DNA of 57,769 bases from Bacillota bacterium (lineage in GTDB: Bacteria; Bacillota; Limnochordia; DUMW01): the NCBI GenBank assembly GCA_012839765.1, contig DUMW01000022.1, positions 1-57,769 on the forward strand, written 5' to 3'. Positions 30,884 to 39,744 of this stretch are shown here, in pieces. Each line of letters begins with the position of its first letter. Position 1 is the first letter of the stretch. A program made the position numbers and the translations under genes. The notes beneath the pieces were generated by a model. The model was not told the DNA's origin. It was given only the letters and a program-made list of their open reading frames with translations, and ran no database searches.

Positions 30884-32611
30884 GTGGGTTGCAAGGCAAC
30901 GACTCGCATACTTACACTGGAGGAAATAATCGGTACGAGTGTGGAGGAATTTAGGTTGGACGGCATGCTGGTGATTGGGGAGGACAGTCCCAGCGCCGAG
31001 GAGATCGTCTATTGCCGGGTGGAACCGAAGCTAACCCAGGTGAATGTAGCCAAGGACGCGGAGGGGGTGGAGGTCCGCGGGGTTGTAGACGTTTCCTGTG
31101 TTTACGTGGGCCGGAACAGCCCCGAGGCAGAGGCCGCGTTCACCAGCGTGCGGTGGGAGCAGGCCCTTACCTTTCACCGGGTAATTGAGATCCCGGGCAC
31201 CGAGGACACCATGCTTCCCTACGGGGAGGTCTGTGTCACCGGGATGAGTCAGGAACTACAGCCCGATGGGCGAACGGTGGATATCCACTTGGATCTGCGA
31301 GTAGATGCCAAGGTTACCGCCCTGCGCCGTCCCACCATCATCGAAGAGGTGTTGGTGACGGAGCCGGAGAAGGCCAAAGTGGATAAAGAACAGGTGCGGG
31401 TGGACGAAGTGATGGAACAGCTGAAGGCGGAGGTCCAGGCCCAAGGCACCTATGTCCTGGAGGAGGGTCAGCCCGCGGTGGGCCGGGTCCTGTCCTACAG
31501 CGCCGTCCCCAGGGTCAACAGCACTAGCCTTGACGGGGACTGGGTGGTGGTGGACGGGGACGTGGAGTATAAGGTGATCTACGTGGTGGAGGAGGAGCAA
31601 AGGTCCGAGGATGCGGCCCCGGTGGAGACCACCCTCGAGGAAGAGCTCTATAACAGTGAGTGGGCCCAGTGGCAGCAGGAGACCGCCCCTATTGCGGTGC
31701 AGGAAAAGGTGGCGGTGGTGACCTTCCGGGGGGTATCGCCCTTCGTCTGTCGGATGGAGGCCCGGCACACCAAGGAAGGGATGCGTTTTCATCCCCAAGT
31801 TACCCTGCGGGACCTTACGGTACAGGGCGAAGGCCGGGAGCTTGCGGTGTCCTGTAAACTTGAGTTGCAGGGCAACACCATCCACCGGCACAAGGTGACT
31901 TTGGTGAAGGATGTGGTTTCCAGCCAAGGGCGGGAGGTGTCGGTGCGGAAGGAGTTTATCCCCGTCACCGAAGTGGGCAGCGAGGGTCTGGCCCGGCGGA
32001 AGGCGGAACTGACGGTGGATATCCCGGAAGGAAAGCCTGCGGTGGAGCAGATCCTAGATATGACCGCCAAGGTTTGGACCGAAGACTACCAGGTGTTGGA
32101 GGATAGGGTCCTGGTGGAGGTGGGGGTGTTCTTGGAAGCCTGGTACACGCCCCATGACGGGGGAGGTTACGCCCCGATGCAGATGGCCAGCTGGAATGTG
32201 GAGAACCAGGTGACCATGGCCATTGAGTTGCCGGTGAACGACACCACCATGCATCCGGACCTAGAGCTTTCGGTGGAGTCCGTTGATTGGGATTTGGTCA
32301 CCCGGGGTCAGATCGAGGTGAGCTTGATCATCCAAGCCAACTGTACCCTGAAGAACCACGGGGAACGGGAAGTGGCTGTGGAGTTGGTGCTGGTGGAGCC
32401 CGAAGAGGACCGGCCGCCTTCCTATCGCTTTGTCATTGTGCAGCCGGGGGACACCCTGTGGAAACTAGCGGCCAAATACCGGACCACGGTCCAAAGGATC
32501 ATCGAAGCTAACCAGTGGCTGTTGGAGCAGCAGAATCTAGACGACCTGCAGCAGGGTTGGAAGCTTTTGATTCCCACCGAGAAAGTGAGCGAACTACGGC
32601 CCATCTCCTAG
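30884..32611 (+). CDS. SPOCS (DUF3794) and LysM protein, SipL-like spore morphogenetic factor
   Basis: A 575-residue acidic protein with repeated SPOCS/DUF3794 units in about residues 30-500; the repeated pattern includes CYVGRNS, EIPGTEDTMLPYGEV, FRGVSPFV and METASWNVENQ-like QMASWNVENQVTMAIELPV. A C-terminal LysM domain (about 520-570) has the clear VQPGDTLWKLAAKYRTTVQR pattern. This architecture is that of Clostridioides difficile SipL, which joins SpoIVA in coat assembly. GTG 30884 has GGAGGGG six bases upstream. The terminator at 32637 isolates it. Confidence 0.88.
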   Translation: MGCKATTRILTLEEIIGTSVEEFRLDGMLVIGEDSPSAEEIVYCRVEPKLTQVNVAKDAEGVEVRGVVDVSCVYVGRNSPEAEAAFTSVRWEQALTFHRVIEIPGTEDTMLPYGEVCVTGMSQELQPDGRTVDIHLDLRVDAKVTALRRPTIIEEVLVTEPEKAKVDKEQVRVDEVMEQLKAEVQAQGTYVLEEGQPAVGRVLSYSAVPRVNSTSLDGDWVVVDGDVEYKVIYVVEEEQRSEDAAPVETTLEEELYNSEWAQWQQETAPIAVQEKVAVVTFRGVSPFVCRMEARHTKEGMRFHPQVTLRDLTVQGEGRELAVSCKLELQGNTIHRHKVTLVKDVVSSQGREVSVRKEFIPVTEVGSEGLARRKAELTVDIPEGKPAVEQILDMTAKVWTEDYQVLEDRVLVEVGVFLEAWYTPHDGGGYAPMQMASWNVENQVTMAIELPVNDTTMHPDLELSVESVDWDLVTRGQIEVSLIIQANCTLKNHGEREVAVELVLVEPEEDRPPSYRFVIVQPGDTLWKLAAKYRTTVQRIIEANQWLLEQQNLDDLQQGWKLLIPTEKVSELRPIS

Positions 32612-32636
32612 AACCGAAGAACAGCAGTTTTCTTGA

Positions 32637-32664
32637 AGACCCCAATTTCAGCGGGGTCTTTTTT
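32637..32664 (+). terminator. Intrinsic terminator after the SPOCS-LysM gene
   Basis: AGACCCC (32637-32643) and GGGGTCT (32653-32659) form a seven-base-pair stem with a nine-base loop, followed by a clean T6. It lies 25 bases after the stop. Confidence 0.9.
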
Positions 32665-32794
32665 CATGGTGTTTGGTCGGTGGTTTTCGGACCATTGCCA
32701 ATGCCCAAGGATTACAAGCAGGAAAACTGTCCAGGGAGGCGAAATGTAGAATATACATTGATGAGTTATCTTGCATCTTTTGGAGGCTTTTAGC

Positions 32795-33931
32795 ATGCGG
32801 AAGCACTTCGCCTTATTTCTCATTGTCATGATCCTCTGTGCAAACTTCGGTTTGCTTTATGCCCAAGATTTCGATTTGCCCGCCCGGGCGGCGATCCTAA
32901 TGGACGCGTCTACGGGGCAGATTCTCTTTGCTAAGAATGAACATGAGCCCATGCCGCCGGCCAGCATCGTGAAGCTGATGACTACTTTGCTGGTGTTAGA
33001 GGCCTTGGAAAGCGGCCGGGCCAGCCTGGATGACATGGTGGTCACTAGCCACTATGCCAGCAGTATCGAAGGTTCCAAGGTTTTCCTGGCACCGGGGGAG
33101 ACCCATTCCCTGGAGAAGATGATGCAGGCCATCGTGATTTACTCCGGCAATGACGCCACGGTGGCGGTGGCCGAGTATCTGGCGGGGACCGAGTCCAATT
33201 TCGTACGCTTGATGAACGAGCGGGCCAAGGAGCTGGGGATGCACAACACCCATTTCATCGATTCCAACGGTTTGCCCATCGGAGAAATGGATAACTACAG
33301 TACCGCCTACGACATCGCCCTTTTGAGCCGGGAAGTGGTGAAGTATCCTAAGGCTTTGGAGTGGGCTTCTACGGAGTTTGCCATCTTCCGGGAACAGCCT
33401 CGGTTTGACATGCCGAACCGGAATCGATTGATCAGACTCTACCCCCATGCCGATGGATTGAAGACCGGGTATACTAGTGCCGCAGGATATTGTCTAGTGG
33501 GTACCGCACAGAAGGGCGATTTGCGCTTAATTTCCGTGGTGTTGGGTGCCGAAAGCGATGATGATCGGGTACAGCAGACCATCCGACTGCTGGACTATGG
33601 ATTTAGTTATGACTATCGTGATGTGGTGACCCAGGGGAAACTGCTGGGTCAGGTGGAAGTGATCGACGGCGTCAAGACCAAAGTGGACGTTGTGGCCGCG
33701 GAAGACGTGCGGTTGTTGGCCTCCCGGGGTGAACGGGATCCCTTCGGTCTGCACGTGGTTACCGATGAGTCGGTGCAGGCACCCATCGAGAAGGGACAAG
33801 TGGTGGGTACCTTGGAGATTACCTATCGGGGAGAGAAGGTCAAGGAGATCCCTGTGCTGGCCGCCGAAGATGTGGCGCGGGCCGGATTCTTCACCCGCCT
33901 GTGGCGTACCATCTTGGGTTGGTTTAAGTAG
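32795..33931 (+). CDS. dacF: D-alanyl-D-alanine carboxypeptidase, DacF-like
   Basis: A low-molecular-mass penicillin-binding protein that trims D-Ala from peptidoglycan stems. The 378-residue product has a signal peptide (about residues 1-23) and the three catalytic motifs Ser57-IVK60, Ser117-GN119 and Lys223-TG225. A PBP5-like C-terminal domain follows, and an amphipathic C-terminus (FFTRLWRTILGWFK) that would anchor it to the membrane. DacF of Bacillus works in spore cortex formation; the neighbours here support that but a vegetative role is possible. GGAGG lies eight bases before ATG 32795. Confidence 0.88.
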   Translation: MRKHFALFLIVMILCANFGLLYAQDFDLPARAAILMDASTGQILFAKNEHEPMPPASIVKLMTTLLVLEALESGRASLDDMVVTSHYASSIEGSKVFLAPGETHSLEKMMQAIVIYSGNDATVAVAEYLAGTESNFVRLMNERAKELGMHNTHFIDSNGLPIGEMDNYSTAYDIALLSREVVKYPKALEWASTEFAIFREQPRFDMPNRNRLIRLYPHADGLKTGYTSAAGYCLVGTAQKGDLRLISVVLGAESDDDRVQQTIRLLDYGFSYDYRDVVTQGKLLGQVEVIDGVKTKVDVVAAEDVRLLASRGERDPFGLHVVTDESVQAPIEKGQVVGTLEITYRGEKVKEIPVLAAEDVARAGFFTRLWRTILGWFK

Positions 33932-33947
33932 AACCGGAGTGGGTGAT

Positions 33948-34793
33948 TTGCAGGCAGTTTCGTTAAAGGCCTATGCCAAGATCAATTTGGCCCTGGATGT
34001 GCTCCGACGCCGGGAAGATGGTTATCACGAGATCCGCTCTGTGGTGCAGACAATCAGCCTGGCCGATGATCTGCGGTTGATTCTGAAGGACTCCCCGGAA
34101 ATCCAGCTGGTTTGTACTGGGGATGTGCCCCGGGATGAGCGTAACCTAGCCTACAGGGCAGCTCGCTTGTTACAGGAAGAGACGCAAATCCCTAAGGGAG
34201 TGCGGATCGAGCTGGAGAAAACCATCCCTGTGGGGGCGGGCCTTGGGGGTGGCAGTGCCGATGCCGCCGCGGTGGTTAAGGGCCTGAACGATTTGTGGGA
34301 ATTAGGATTATCCGAAAGGGAAATGCTCAGGATATGTGCCCGGTTGGGTTCCGACGTACCCTTTTGTCTTTTGGGCGGTACCGCCTTGATGCAGGGCCGG
34401 GGGGAAGTGGTGGAACCCTTGCCGCGCCTGGGAGAACTGTGGTTGGTGTTGGTGCGTCCCCGGGTACAGGTGAGTACGGCCCAGGTGTATCGGGCGTGGA
34501 GCCAGTTTCCACCGGGACAGCCCATGGTGGACCGGATGCTGGAGGCAATTCGCTTAAGGACCCCAATGGCCATTGCCCAAAGCCTGGGCAATATGCTGGA
34601 GCCGGTGGCCAGCTGCTTGTTTCCGGAGGTTGCCCAGGTAAAGTGGTTTCTGGGGAACCATACCCTGGGGGCGGTGATGTCCGGCAGTGGTCCTACGGTC
34701 TTCGGGATCGTGGAGAGTGAAGAGGAAGCCAGGGACCTGGAGGAACGAATAAAGAGCCATCCTTGGGATGTTTTTGTGGTCCGAACGGTGTGA
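33948..34793 (+). CDS. ispE: 4-diphosphocytidyl-2-C-methyl-D-erythritol kinase IspE
   Basis: IspE phosphorylates CDP-methylerythritol in the MEP isoprenoid pathway. The 281-residue product starts with VSLKAYAKINLALDVLRRRE, the IspE signature, has the GHMP ATP-binding loop PVGAGLGGGSADAAA (about residues 92-106), and ends with the MSGSGPTVFGI motif. TTG 33948 has GGAG eight bases upstream, 16 bases after the dacF stop; longer frames run into dacF. In Bacillus subtilis ispE also lies in the veg-glmU-prs block. Confidence 0.94.
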   Translation: MQAVSLKAYAKINLALDVLRRREDGYHEIRSVVQTISLADDLRLILKDSPEIQLVCTGDVPRDERNLAYRAARLLQEETQIPKGVRIELEKTIPVGAGLGGGSADAAAVVKGLNDLWELGLSEREMLRICARLGSDVPFCLLGGTALMQGRGEVVEPLPRLGELWLVLVRPRVQVSTAQVYRAWSQFPPGQPMVDRMLEAIRLRTPMAIAQSLGNMLEPVASCLFPEVAQVKWFLGNHTLGAVMSGSGPTVFGIVESEEEARDLEERIKSHPWDVFVVRTV

Positions 34794-34811
34794 TGGAACG
34801 GAGGTAAGAGC

Positions 34812-35621
34812 ATGGGGGGTACAGTTTCCAATCTCGAGCGGGTAGATGCGGTGGTCTTGGCCGGAGCACCCAATGATGGTCCCCTGCAGGAGGTCAGTGA
34901 TCTGCCCTATGAAGCCCTCATCCCGATGGCAGGCCGGCCCATGGTCTGCTATGTGGTGGATGCCTTGGAGGAAGCCCCACAGATCGGCCGGATTGTGGTG
35001 GTGGGCCCCCAGGAAGTCCGGTCGGTCCTGCGCCCCAGCACTGAAATGGTGGTCAGTGCCGGTAGCCTCGTGGACAACATTCAGGCCGGCTTGGCATACC
35101 TGGCACCCACCCGCCCCGTATTGGTGGTGACTTCGGACATACCCTTGATTACGGCGGAGGCCATTGAGGATTTTATCCATCGCTGTAAGCAGGTAGAGGC
35201 GGATCTGTACTATCCCATCGTGAGTAAGGAGGTCAATGAGCTGCATTACCCGAAGGTCCAGCGCACCTATGTCACTTTAAAGGACGGTACTTTCACCGGG
35301 GGCAATATGGTGCTTTTGCAGCCGGAGATCCTGGCCAAGTGCGAAGAGATTATCAGTCGGGCCGTGGGCATGCGGAAGAAGCCGGTCCAGTTATCCCGGA
35401 TGCTGGGCTTGCGGTTCATCATCCGTTACCTGCTGAAGAGGCTGGAGATGGCGGAGATCGAAGACCGGGCCGGGATGATCTTGGGCTTTTCCGGGAAAGG
35501 TATCGTTTCTCCTTACCCTGAAGTAGGCATTGACGTAGACAAACCTAGTGATTATCACCTGGTGCAGGACAAACTCCTGGAACGGCAGGAGGCCCAACGG
35601 GTCCGGACCAATCACAATTAG
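34812..35621 (+). CDS. MobA-like nucleotidyltransferase family protein
   Basis: A 269-residue Rossmann-like NTP transferase. It has the glycine-rich start RVDAVVLAGAPNDGPL, a GRPMVCYVVDALEEAPQIGR segment (about residues 40-59) equivalent to the nucleotide-sugar recognition region, and LVVTSDIPLITAEAIEDFI with the metal-binding Asp. The substrate is unknown; the family includes MobA, GlmU-like and IspD-like enzymes. It occupies the place where purR-yabJ-spoVG lie in Bacillus. It starts 18 bases after ispE and is probably cotranscribed. Confidence 0.75.
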   Translation: MGGTVSNLERVDAVVLAGAPNDGPLQEVSDLPYEALIPMAGRPMVCYVVDALEEAPQIGRIVVVGPQEVRSVLRPSTEMVVSAGSLVDNIQAGLAYLAPTRPVLVVTSDIPLITAEAIEDFIHRCKQVEADLYYPIVSKEVNELHYPKVQRTYVTLKDGTFTGGNMVLLQPEILAKCEEIISRAVGMRKKPVQLSRMLGLRFIIRYLLKRLEMAEIEDRAGMILGFSGKGIVSPYPEVGIDVDKPSDYHLVQDKLLERQEAQRVRTNHN

Positions 35622-35651
35622 GGCTAAGGTTTGTGTCGGCAAGGAGCCGGA

Positions 35652-35689
35652 ACAGGGCAGGTGTTTTGGTCTGTCCTGTGGAGCTTTTT
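35652..35689 (+). terminator. Terminator after the nucleotidyltransferase gene
   Basis: ACAGGGCAG (35652-35660) and CTGTCCTGT (35671-35679) pair over nine bases with one G-U wobble and a ten-base loop; GGAGCTTTTT follows. It separates the ispE unit from the tRNA. Confidence 0.55.
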
Positions 35690-35714
35690 GGTTTTTCCCT
35701 ATGGCGCCGGAGAG

Positions 35715-35743
35715 TTGACAGTCCGAGGTTTTTTTGATATAGT
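35715..35743 (+). promoter_or_regulatory. Promoter of tRNA-Gln
   Basis: TTGACA (35715-35720), 17-base spacer and TATAGT (35738-35743), 38 bases before the tRNA. A consensus sigma-A promoter. Confidence 0.8.
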
Positions 35744-35781
35744 AAGACACGCCGATAGCAAAAACCTTCTTTTTTCATCGC

Positions 35782-35855
35782 TGGGGCGTAGCCAAGCGGC
35801 AAGGCAAGTGGCTTTGGACCACTCATCCCTGGTTCGAATCCAGGCGCCCCAGCCA
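35782..35855 (+). tRNA. tRNA-Gln (anticodon TTG)
   Basis: The acceptor stem TGGGGCG/CGCCCCA, D-loop GCCAAGCGGCAAGGC, anticodon loop CTTTGGA (anticodon TTG) and T-loop GGTTCGAATCC are all present. The 3' CCA is encoded. T7 follows directly and probably ends the transcript. A near-consensus promoter lies just upstream. Confidence 0.96.
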
Positions 35856-35971
35856 TTTTTTTATTCCCCCATCCACCATTCTTTTTCACCGGACGATCAC
35901 TAGATACACGCAGGAAACCCTATTTACGACGTCGAATAGGTAGACCGAAACTAACTACAAGGTGTGATGTT

Positions 35972-37408
35972 ATGTCCGGGATAGCCGCCATCGTGTTAGC
36001 TGCGGGCCTAGGGACGAGGATGAAATCATCAATGCCCAAGGCTTTGCATCCCGTGTGTGGCGCGCCGATGATCCGCCATGTGCTCAACGCCCTGGGGGGC
36101 TTAGAGGATCCCCAGATCGTGATCGTGGTGGGCCATCGGGGGGAAGAGGTGCGCCAAGCCCTAGGGTCCCAATATACCTACGCTCATCAGGCAGAACAAT
36201 TGGGTACGGGCCACGCCGTGCTGCGAGCCGAGGAAGCCCTGCGAGATTTCACTGGGACTGTGGTGGTGCTGTACGGAGATACACCCCTGCTAAGACAGGA
36301 GACTGTGTCCAAGCTGGTGGCAGAACACAAGGCCACCGGTGCCGTGGCTACAGTACTGACGGCAAAGGTGGACTCTCCCCATGGTTATGGGCGCATTCTC
36401 CGGGATCCGGCGGGGGATTTTGTTGGTATCGTGGAGGAAAAGGATGCTACAGAAAGTCAACGTCTGATTGACGAGATCAATACGGGCATGTACTGCTTCG
36501 AGAAAGAAGACCTCTTTAGAAGCCTACAACTGATTTCGCCAAAGAACCAGCAGGGGGAGTACTATCTCACCGACGTATTTGCCCATTTTCAGGGCAAGAT
36601 CCATACTGTGCGCCTGGAGGATCCCACCGAGGCCTTTGGCGTGAATGATCGGGTGCAGCTGGCCATCGCCCAAAAGAAGCTGGGTCAAAGGATAAAGGAA
36701 CACTGGATGCGGGAAGGGGTTACCATCGTGGATCCCGATCAGACCATCATTGATGTGGGAGTGGAAATCGGGCTGGACACCGTAATCGCCCCCTATACCC
36801 TCCTGACCGGCACCACCCGAATTGGTGCCAACTGCGTCATCGGCCCCTTTAGCAGGATTCAGGATGCGGTCATCGAAGACAATGTGGTGGTCGATAGTTC
36901 GGTGATCGTGGGGAGCACCATCCACCGCGAGAGCACCATCGGTCCCTTCACCCATATCAGGCCTGGTTGTCATGTGGGTCCCCATGGGAAAGCAGGGTCC
37001 TACGTGGAGTTGAAGAACACGCGGGTTGGTCAGAATAGTAAAGTGCCCCATTTAAGCTACGTAGGTGATACAATTATTGGTGAGGGGGTAAACATCGGAG
37101 CCGGGACCATTACCTGCAACTACGACGGTATACAGAAGCACCAGACGCTTATCGATGATCGGTCCTTCGTGGGTAGCAATACCAGTTTGGTCGCCCCGGT
37201 GCATATCCATGAAGGGGCTTTCGTCGCCGCGGGTTCAACCATCACCTCCGATGTACCCAAGGAGGCTCTGGCTGTAGGCAGAGCAAGACAAAGAAACATC
37301 GAAGGATGGGTTTCCCGAAGGAAGTTGAGGCTGGCGGGAAGTCCAGGAGAGGAAATATGCAAGGATAAAAAGGGAGATGTGGCCAAGGGTGGAGACAAAG
37401 ACCTTTGA
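35972..37408 (+). CDS. glmU: Bifunctional GlmU (UDP-GlcNAc pyrophosphorylase / acetyltransferase)
   Basis: GlmU makes UDP-GlcNAc for peptidoglycan and lipopolysaccharide: it acetylates glucosamine-1-phosphate and then uridylylates it. The 478-residue product has the N-terminal uridyltransferase motif LAAGLGTRMKSSMPKALHPV (about residues 8-27). The C-terminal left-handed beta helix (about 250-450) shows the hexapeptide pattern, including RPGCHVGPHGKAG and GAGTITCNYDG. ATG 35972 follows AAGGTGTGA. The last residues overlap prs. Confidence 0.96.
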   Translation: MSGIAAIVLAAGLGTRMKSSMPKALHPVCGAPMIRHVLNALGGLEDPQIVIVVGHRGEEVRQALGSQYTYAHQAEQLGTGHAVLRAEEALRDFTGTVVVLYGDTPLLRQETVSKLVAEHKATGAVATVLTAKVDSPHGYGRILRDPAGDFVGIVEEKDATESQRLIDEINTGMYCFEKEDLFRSLQLISPKNQQGEYYLTDVFAHFQGKIHTVRLEDPTEAFGVNDRVQLAIAQKKLGQRIKEHWMREGVTIVDPDQTIIDVGVEIGLDTVIAPYTLLTGTTRIGANCVIGPFSRIQDAVIEDNVVVDSSVIVGSTIHRESTIGPFTHIRPGCHVGPHGKAGSYVELKNTRVGQNSKVPHLSYVGDTIIGEGVNIGAGTITCNYDGIQKHQTLIDDRSFVGSNTSLVAPVHIHEGAFVAAGSTITSDVPKEALAVGRARQRNIEGWVSRRKLRLAGSPGEEICKDKKGDVAKGGDKDL

Positions 37409-38342
37409 CAAGAAGATTAAGATTATCGCGGGAACGGCCAATCCCATGCTTGCCCAGGAAATCGCAGATTACTTGGGAATTCCATTGTTGGATTGCAAGA
37501 TTAACCGTTTTCGGGACGGAGAGGTCAACCTGAGGATCAACGAGACAGTACGGGGCGCTGAAGTCTATATCGTTCAACCAACGGGTTCTCCCGCTGCGGA
37601 AAATTTGATGGAGTTGTTGATTATCATCGACGCTTGCCGGCGGGCTTCCGCCAAGGAAGTGGCCGCGGTAATTCCCTACTACGGTTATGCCCGGCAAGAC
37701 CGTAAGACCCAACCGCGGGATCCCATCTGCGCGAAATTGGTGGCTAATTTGCTGACCGCCGCAGGTGCGGATCGGGTGTTGACCATGGATCTCCATGCCG
37801 GACAGATCCAGGGCTTCTTTGATATCCCTGTGGACAACCTATTGGCGCTGCCGATTATCACCAAGTACTTGATGAGCAAGAACCTGAAAGATGTGGTCGT
37901 GGTATCCCCCGATGTGGGTGGAGTCGGGCGCGCCCGGGAGCTAGCTCATAGGCTCGATGGTGATCTGGCTATCGTGGACAAACGGCGTCCCAAGCCGAAT
38001 GTGGCCGAGGCTATGCACCTCATTGGTGATGTGGAAGGGAAAGTGGCCATCCTGATTGATGATATTATCGATACCGGCGGGACCATTGTGCAGGCGGCAA
38101 ACCTGCTGCTCAAGAAGGGGGCCAAGGAAGTCTACGCCTGTTGTTCTCATCCTGTCTTTTCTCCTCCCGCTGCAGAACGATTGGCCGAGTCAGGGATCAA
38201 GGAAGTAATCGTTACCAACTCGATTCCCCTGAGTGAAGAAAAAAGACCGGAGAACTTGGTTGTCCTTTCGGTGGCACCGTTGTTTGGCGAGGCCATCCGG
38301 CGGATTTATCTGGAACAGTCCGTAAGCCGTCTGTTCTCTTAA
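37377..38342 (+). CDS. prs: Ribose-phosphate pyrophosphokinase Prs
   Basis: Prs makes PRPP from ribose 5-phosphate and ATP for nucleotide, His and Trp synthesis. The 321-residue product has PYYGYARQDRKTQPRDPI (about residues 102-119), the catalytic flexible region and the PRPP loop DDIIDTGGTIVQAANLL (about 224-240). The start is uncertain: ATG 37377 touches GGAG, while GTG 37389 has GGGAG 12 bases upstream. Either overlaps glmU by 20-32 bases. glmU-prs is a conserved Firmicutes pair. Confidence 0.95.
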   Translation: MWPRVETKTFDKKIKIIAGTANPMLAQEIADYLGIPLLDCKINRFRDGEVNLRINETVRGAEVYIVQPTGSPAAENLMELLIIIDACRRASAKEVAAVIPYYGYARQDRKTQPRDPICAKLVANLLTAAGADRVLTMDLHAGQIQGFFDIPVDNLLALPIITKYLMSKNLKDVVVVSPDVGGVGRARELAHRLDGDLAIVDKRRPKPNVAEAMHLIGDVEGKVAILIDDIIDTGGTIVQAANLLLKKGAKEVYACCSHPVFSPPAAERLAESGIKEVIVTNSIPLSEEKRPENLVVLSVAPLFGEAIRRIYLEQSVSRLFS

Positions 38343-38375
38343 AGATTTTCGATGTTGTGGCCGGGCAGTTTGTTA

Positions 38376-38411
38376 AGTCTTCGCCTGGGATCTGCTGGCG
38401 AAGACTTTCTT
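38376..38411 (+). terminator. Terminator after prs
   Basis: AGTCTTCGCC (38376-38385) and GGCGAAGACT (38397-38406) form a perfect ten-base-pair stem with an 11-base loop, followed by TTCTTC. It ends the glmU-prs unit. Confidence 0.85.
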
Positions 38412-38455
38412 CGGGCCACAGTGGTAAGGGAATATCGTAGGTTGGGAGTAGTCTC

Positions 38456-39253
38456 ATGGTCTATCTTCGGGAAGTGCGCCAGGTAGTGCCCCGGGGACGT
38501 GAAAAGGAGTATCCCTTTAAGGTCGCGGTGGAGAAGGTGCCTGCTTCCTTGGTCTTTCCCACCCCGGTGACCTTTTTTGTTGGTGAAAACGGATCCGGTA
38601 AATCCACTATTCTTGAGGCCATCGCTGCGGCGGTTCAGCTGCCCACCGTCGGTGGGGCTTCCATCCGCGATGACGAGACCTTGGCCAGTGCCCGGGAGTT
38701 GGCCAGACACCTTAAGTTGGCCTGGACCCGACGGACGCCCCGGGGCTTTTTCATGCGGGCAGAGGATTTTTTCAACTTTTCCCGACGCATGGCCCGCCTG
38801 GTCAAGGAGCTGGAGGCGGAGGCGGCCCAATATGAGGAGATCTTCAGTGGGTACGGATTGCACCTGGCTAAGGGTTCGATCCTGGCCCAACGGGAGGCCC
38901 TGGTTGAAAAATACGGAGAGAACTTAGATGCCAACTCCCATGGGGAGGCGGTATTGCACCTGCTTTTAGAGCGGATCGTCCCGGGAGGTCTTTATCTTCT
39001 TGATGAACCGGAGACGCCCTTTTCTCCCAATCGGCAACTGGCCTTATTGTCCCTGATCAAGGAAATGGCAGCGGAGGAAGACTGTCAGTTCGTTATCGCC
39101 ACCCACTCCCCGATTCTCTTAGCTTTACCCGGTGCCACCATTTACAGCTTCGATCATGGTGCCATCAGTAGTGTGACCTATGAGGAGCTGGAACACGTCA
39201 ACTTGACCCGGGACTTTCTGAATAATCCCGAGGCCTTCTTGCGGCATCTGTAA
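38456..39253 (+). CDS. AAA/ABC-type ATPase (COG3910-like)
   Basis: A 265-residue soluble single-domain ATPase. It has Walker A TFFVGENGSGKSTILEAIAA (about residues 39-58), a Q-loop region, an ABC-like NSHGEAVLHLLLERI in place of the LSGGQ signature, Walker B LYLLDEPETPFSPNRQLALL and the switch histidine FVIATHSPILLALP. No membrane partner is adjacent, so it is not a transporter. The family is predicted to bind DNA or toxins but has no settled function. No ribosome binding site of good quality precedes ATG 38456. Confidence 0.8.
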   Translation: MVYLREVRQVVPRGREKEYPFKVAVEKVPASLVFPTPVTFFVGENGSGKSTILEAIAAAVQLPTVGGASIRDDETLASARELARHLKLAWTRRTPRGFFMRAEDFFNFSRRMARLVKELEAEAAQYEEIFSGYGLHLAKGSILAQREALVEKYGENLDANSHGEAVLHLLLERIVPGGLYLLDEPETPFSPNRQLALLSLIKEMAAEEDCQFVIATHSPILLALPGATIYSFDHGAISSVTYEELEHVNLTRDFLNNPEAFLRHL

Positions 39254-39301
39254 CGGGGTTCTTTGGCTGGGAAAGCTTTCGTAACTTCTCCGGCCGGACG
39301 G

Positions 39302-39330
39302 TTGCAATTCTGGAAAGCCTCTGCTATAAT
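39302..39330 (+). promoter_or_regulatory. Promoter of tRNA-Arg
   Basis: TTGCAA (39302-39307), 17-base spacer and a perfect TATAAT (39325-39330), 22 bases before the tRNA. Confidence 0.8.
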
Positions 39331-39352
39331 ACAACTACAATCAATTTTGCGT

Positions 39353-39427
39353 GCGCCTATAGCTCAGCGGATAGAGCACTGGCCTCCGGAGCCAGGAGCG
39401 CAGGTTCGAGTCCTGCTAGGCGCACCA
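39353..39427 (+). tRNA. tRNA-Arg (anticodon CCG)
   Basis: Acceptor stem GCGCCTA/TAGGCGC, D-arm AGCTCAGCGGATAGAGC, anticodon stem CTGGC/GCCAG with loop CTCCGGA (anticodon CCG), T-loop GGTTCGAGTCC, and an encoded CCA. A run of seven T follows. Confidence 0.95.
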
Positions 39428-39744
39428 TTTTTTTGTCCTCCTATGGTGTCCCGCTGAGATTCTTTTACAGTGACCATAACCGAAAGAACCGCTCAAACAC
39501 TGATTACATAATGGTCTGCGGTCTTTTTCCTTTGTCAGGAATATGTAGGGGAATCCCCTTTCTTTTTTTATCTTCCCAACACAGCCTAGCGGGGGATTTT
39601 GGCCGTTTCGAAGGTCCTAGCCTGTGGGTCCTTAACTTTTACAGCTATAGCCGGAAACAGAGGTCTCAAACCCTTGGTACGAAAGGGTTTGCAGACCTCT
39701 GGCCGTGTCGGAGTTATGTAGGGGAAACTGCATTTTTTGCCTTG
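39428..39744. other. Gene-free stretch next to the transposase relic
   Basis: The stretch contains no convincing gene. It holds TATGTAGGGGAA twice (39545-39556 and 39716-39727) and the long hairpin listed separately. An open frame from 39433 lacks family patterns and shares the hairpin, so it is not called a gene. The content looks like the end of an old insertion sequence. Confidence 0.4.
39658..39701. repeat. Long imperfect hairpin
   Basis: CAGAGGTCT (39658-39666) and AGACCTCTG (39693-39701) pair over nine bases. After a small bulge AAACCCTT (39668-39675) and AAGGGTTT (39683-39690) add eight more pairs, with a short loop. There is no U-tract on either side. It lies next to the transposase relic and may be part of the dead element. 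Confidence 0.65.

Noticed and set aside
34295-34720. Gly-rich 141-codon frame inside ispE
   Set aside because: Alternative frame of ispE with low-complexity Gly/Pro content.
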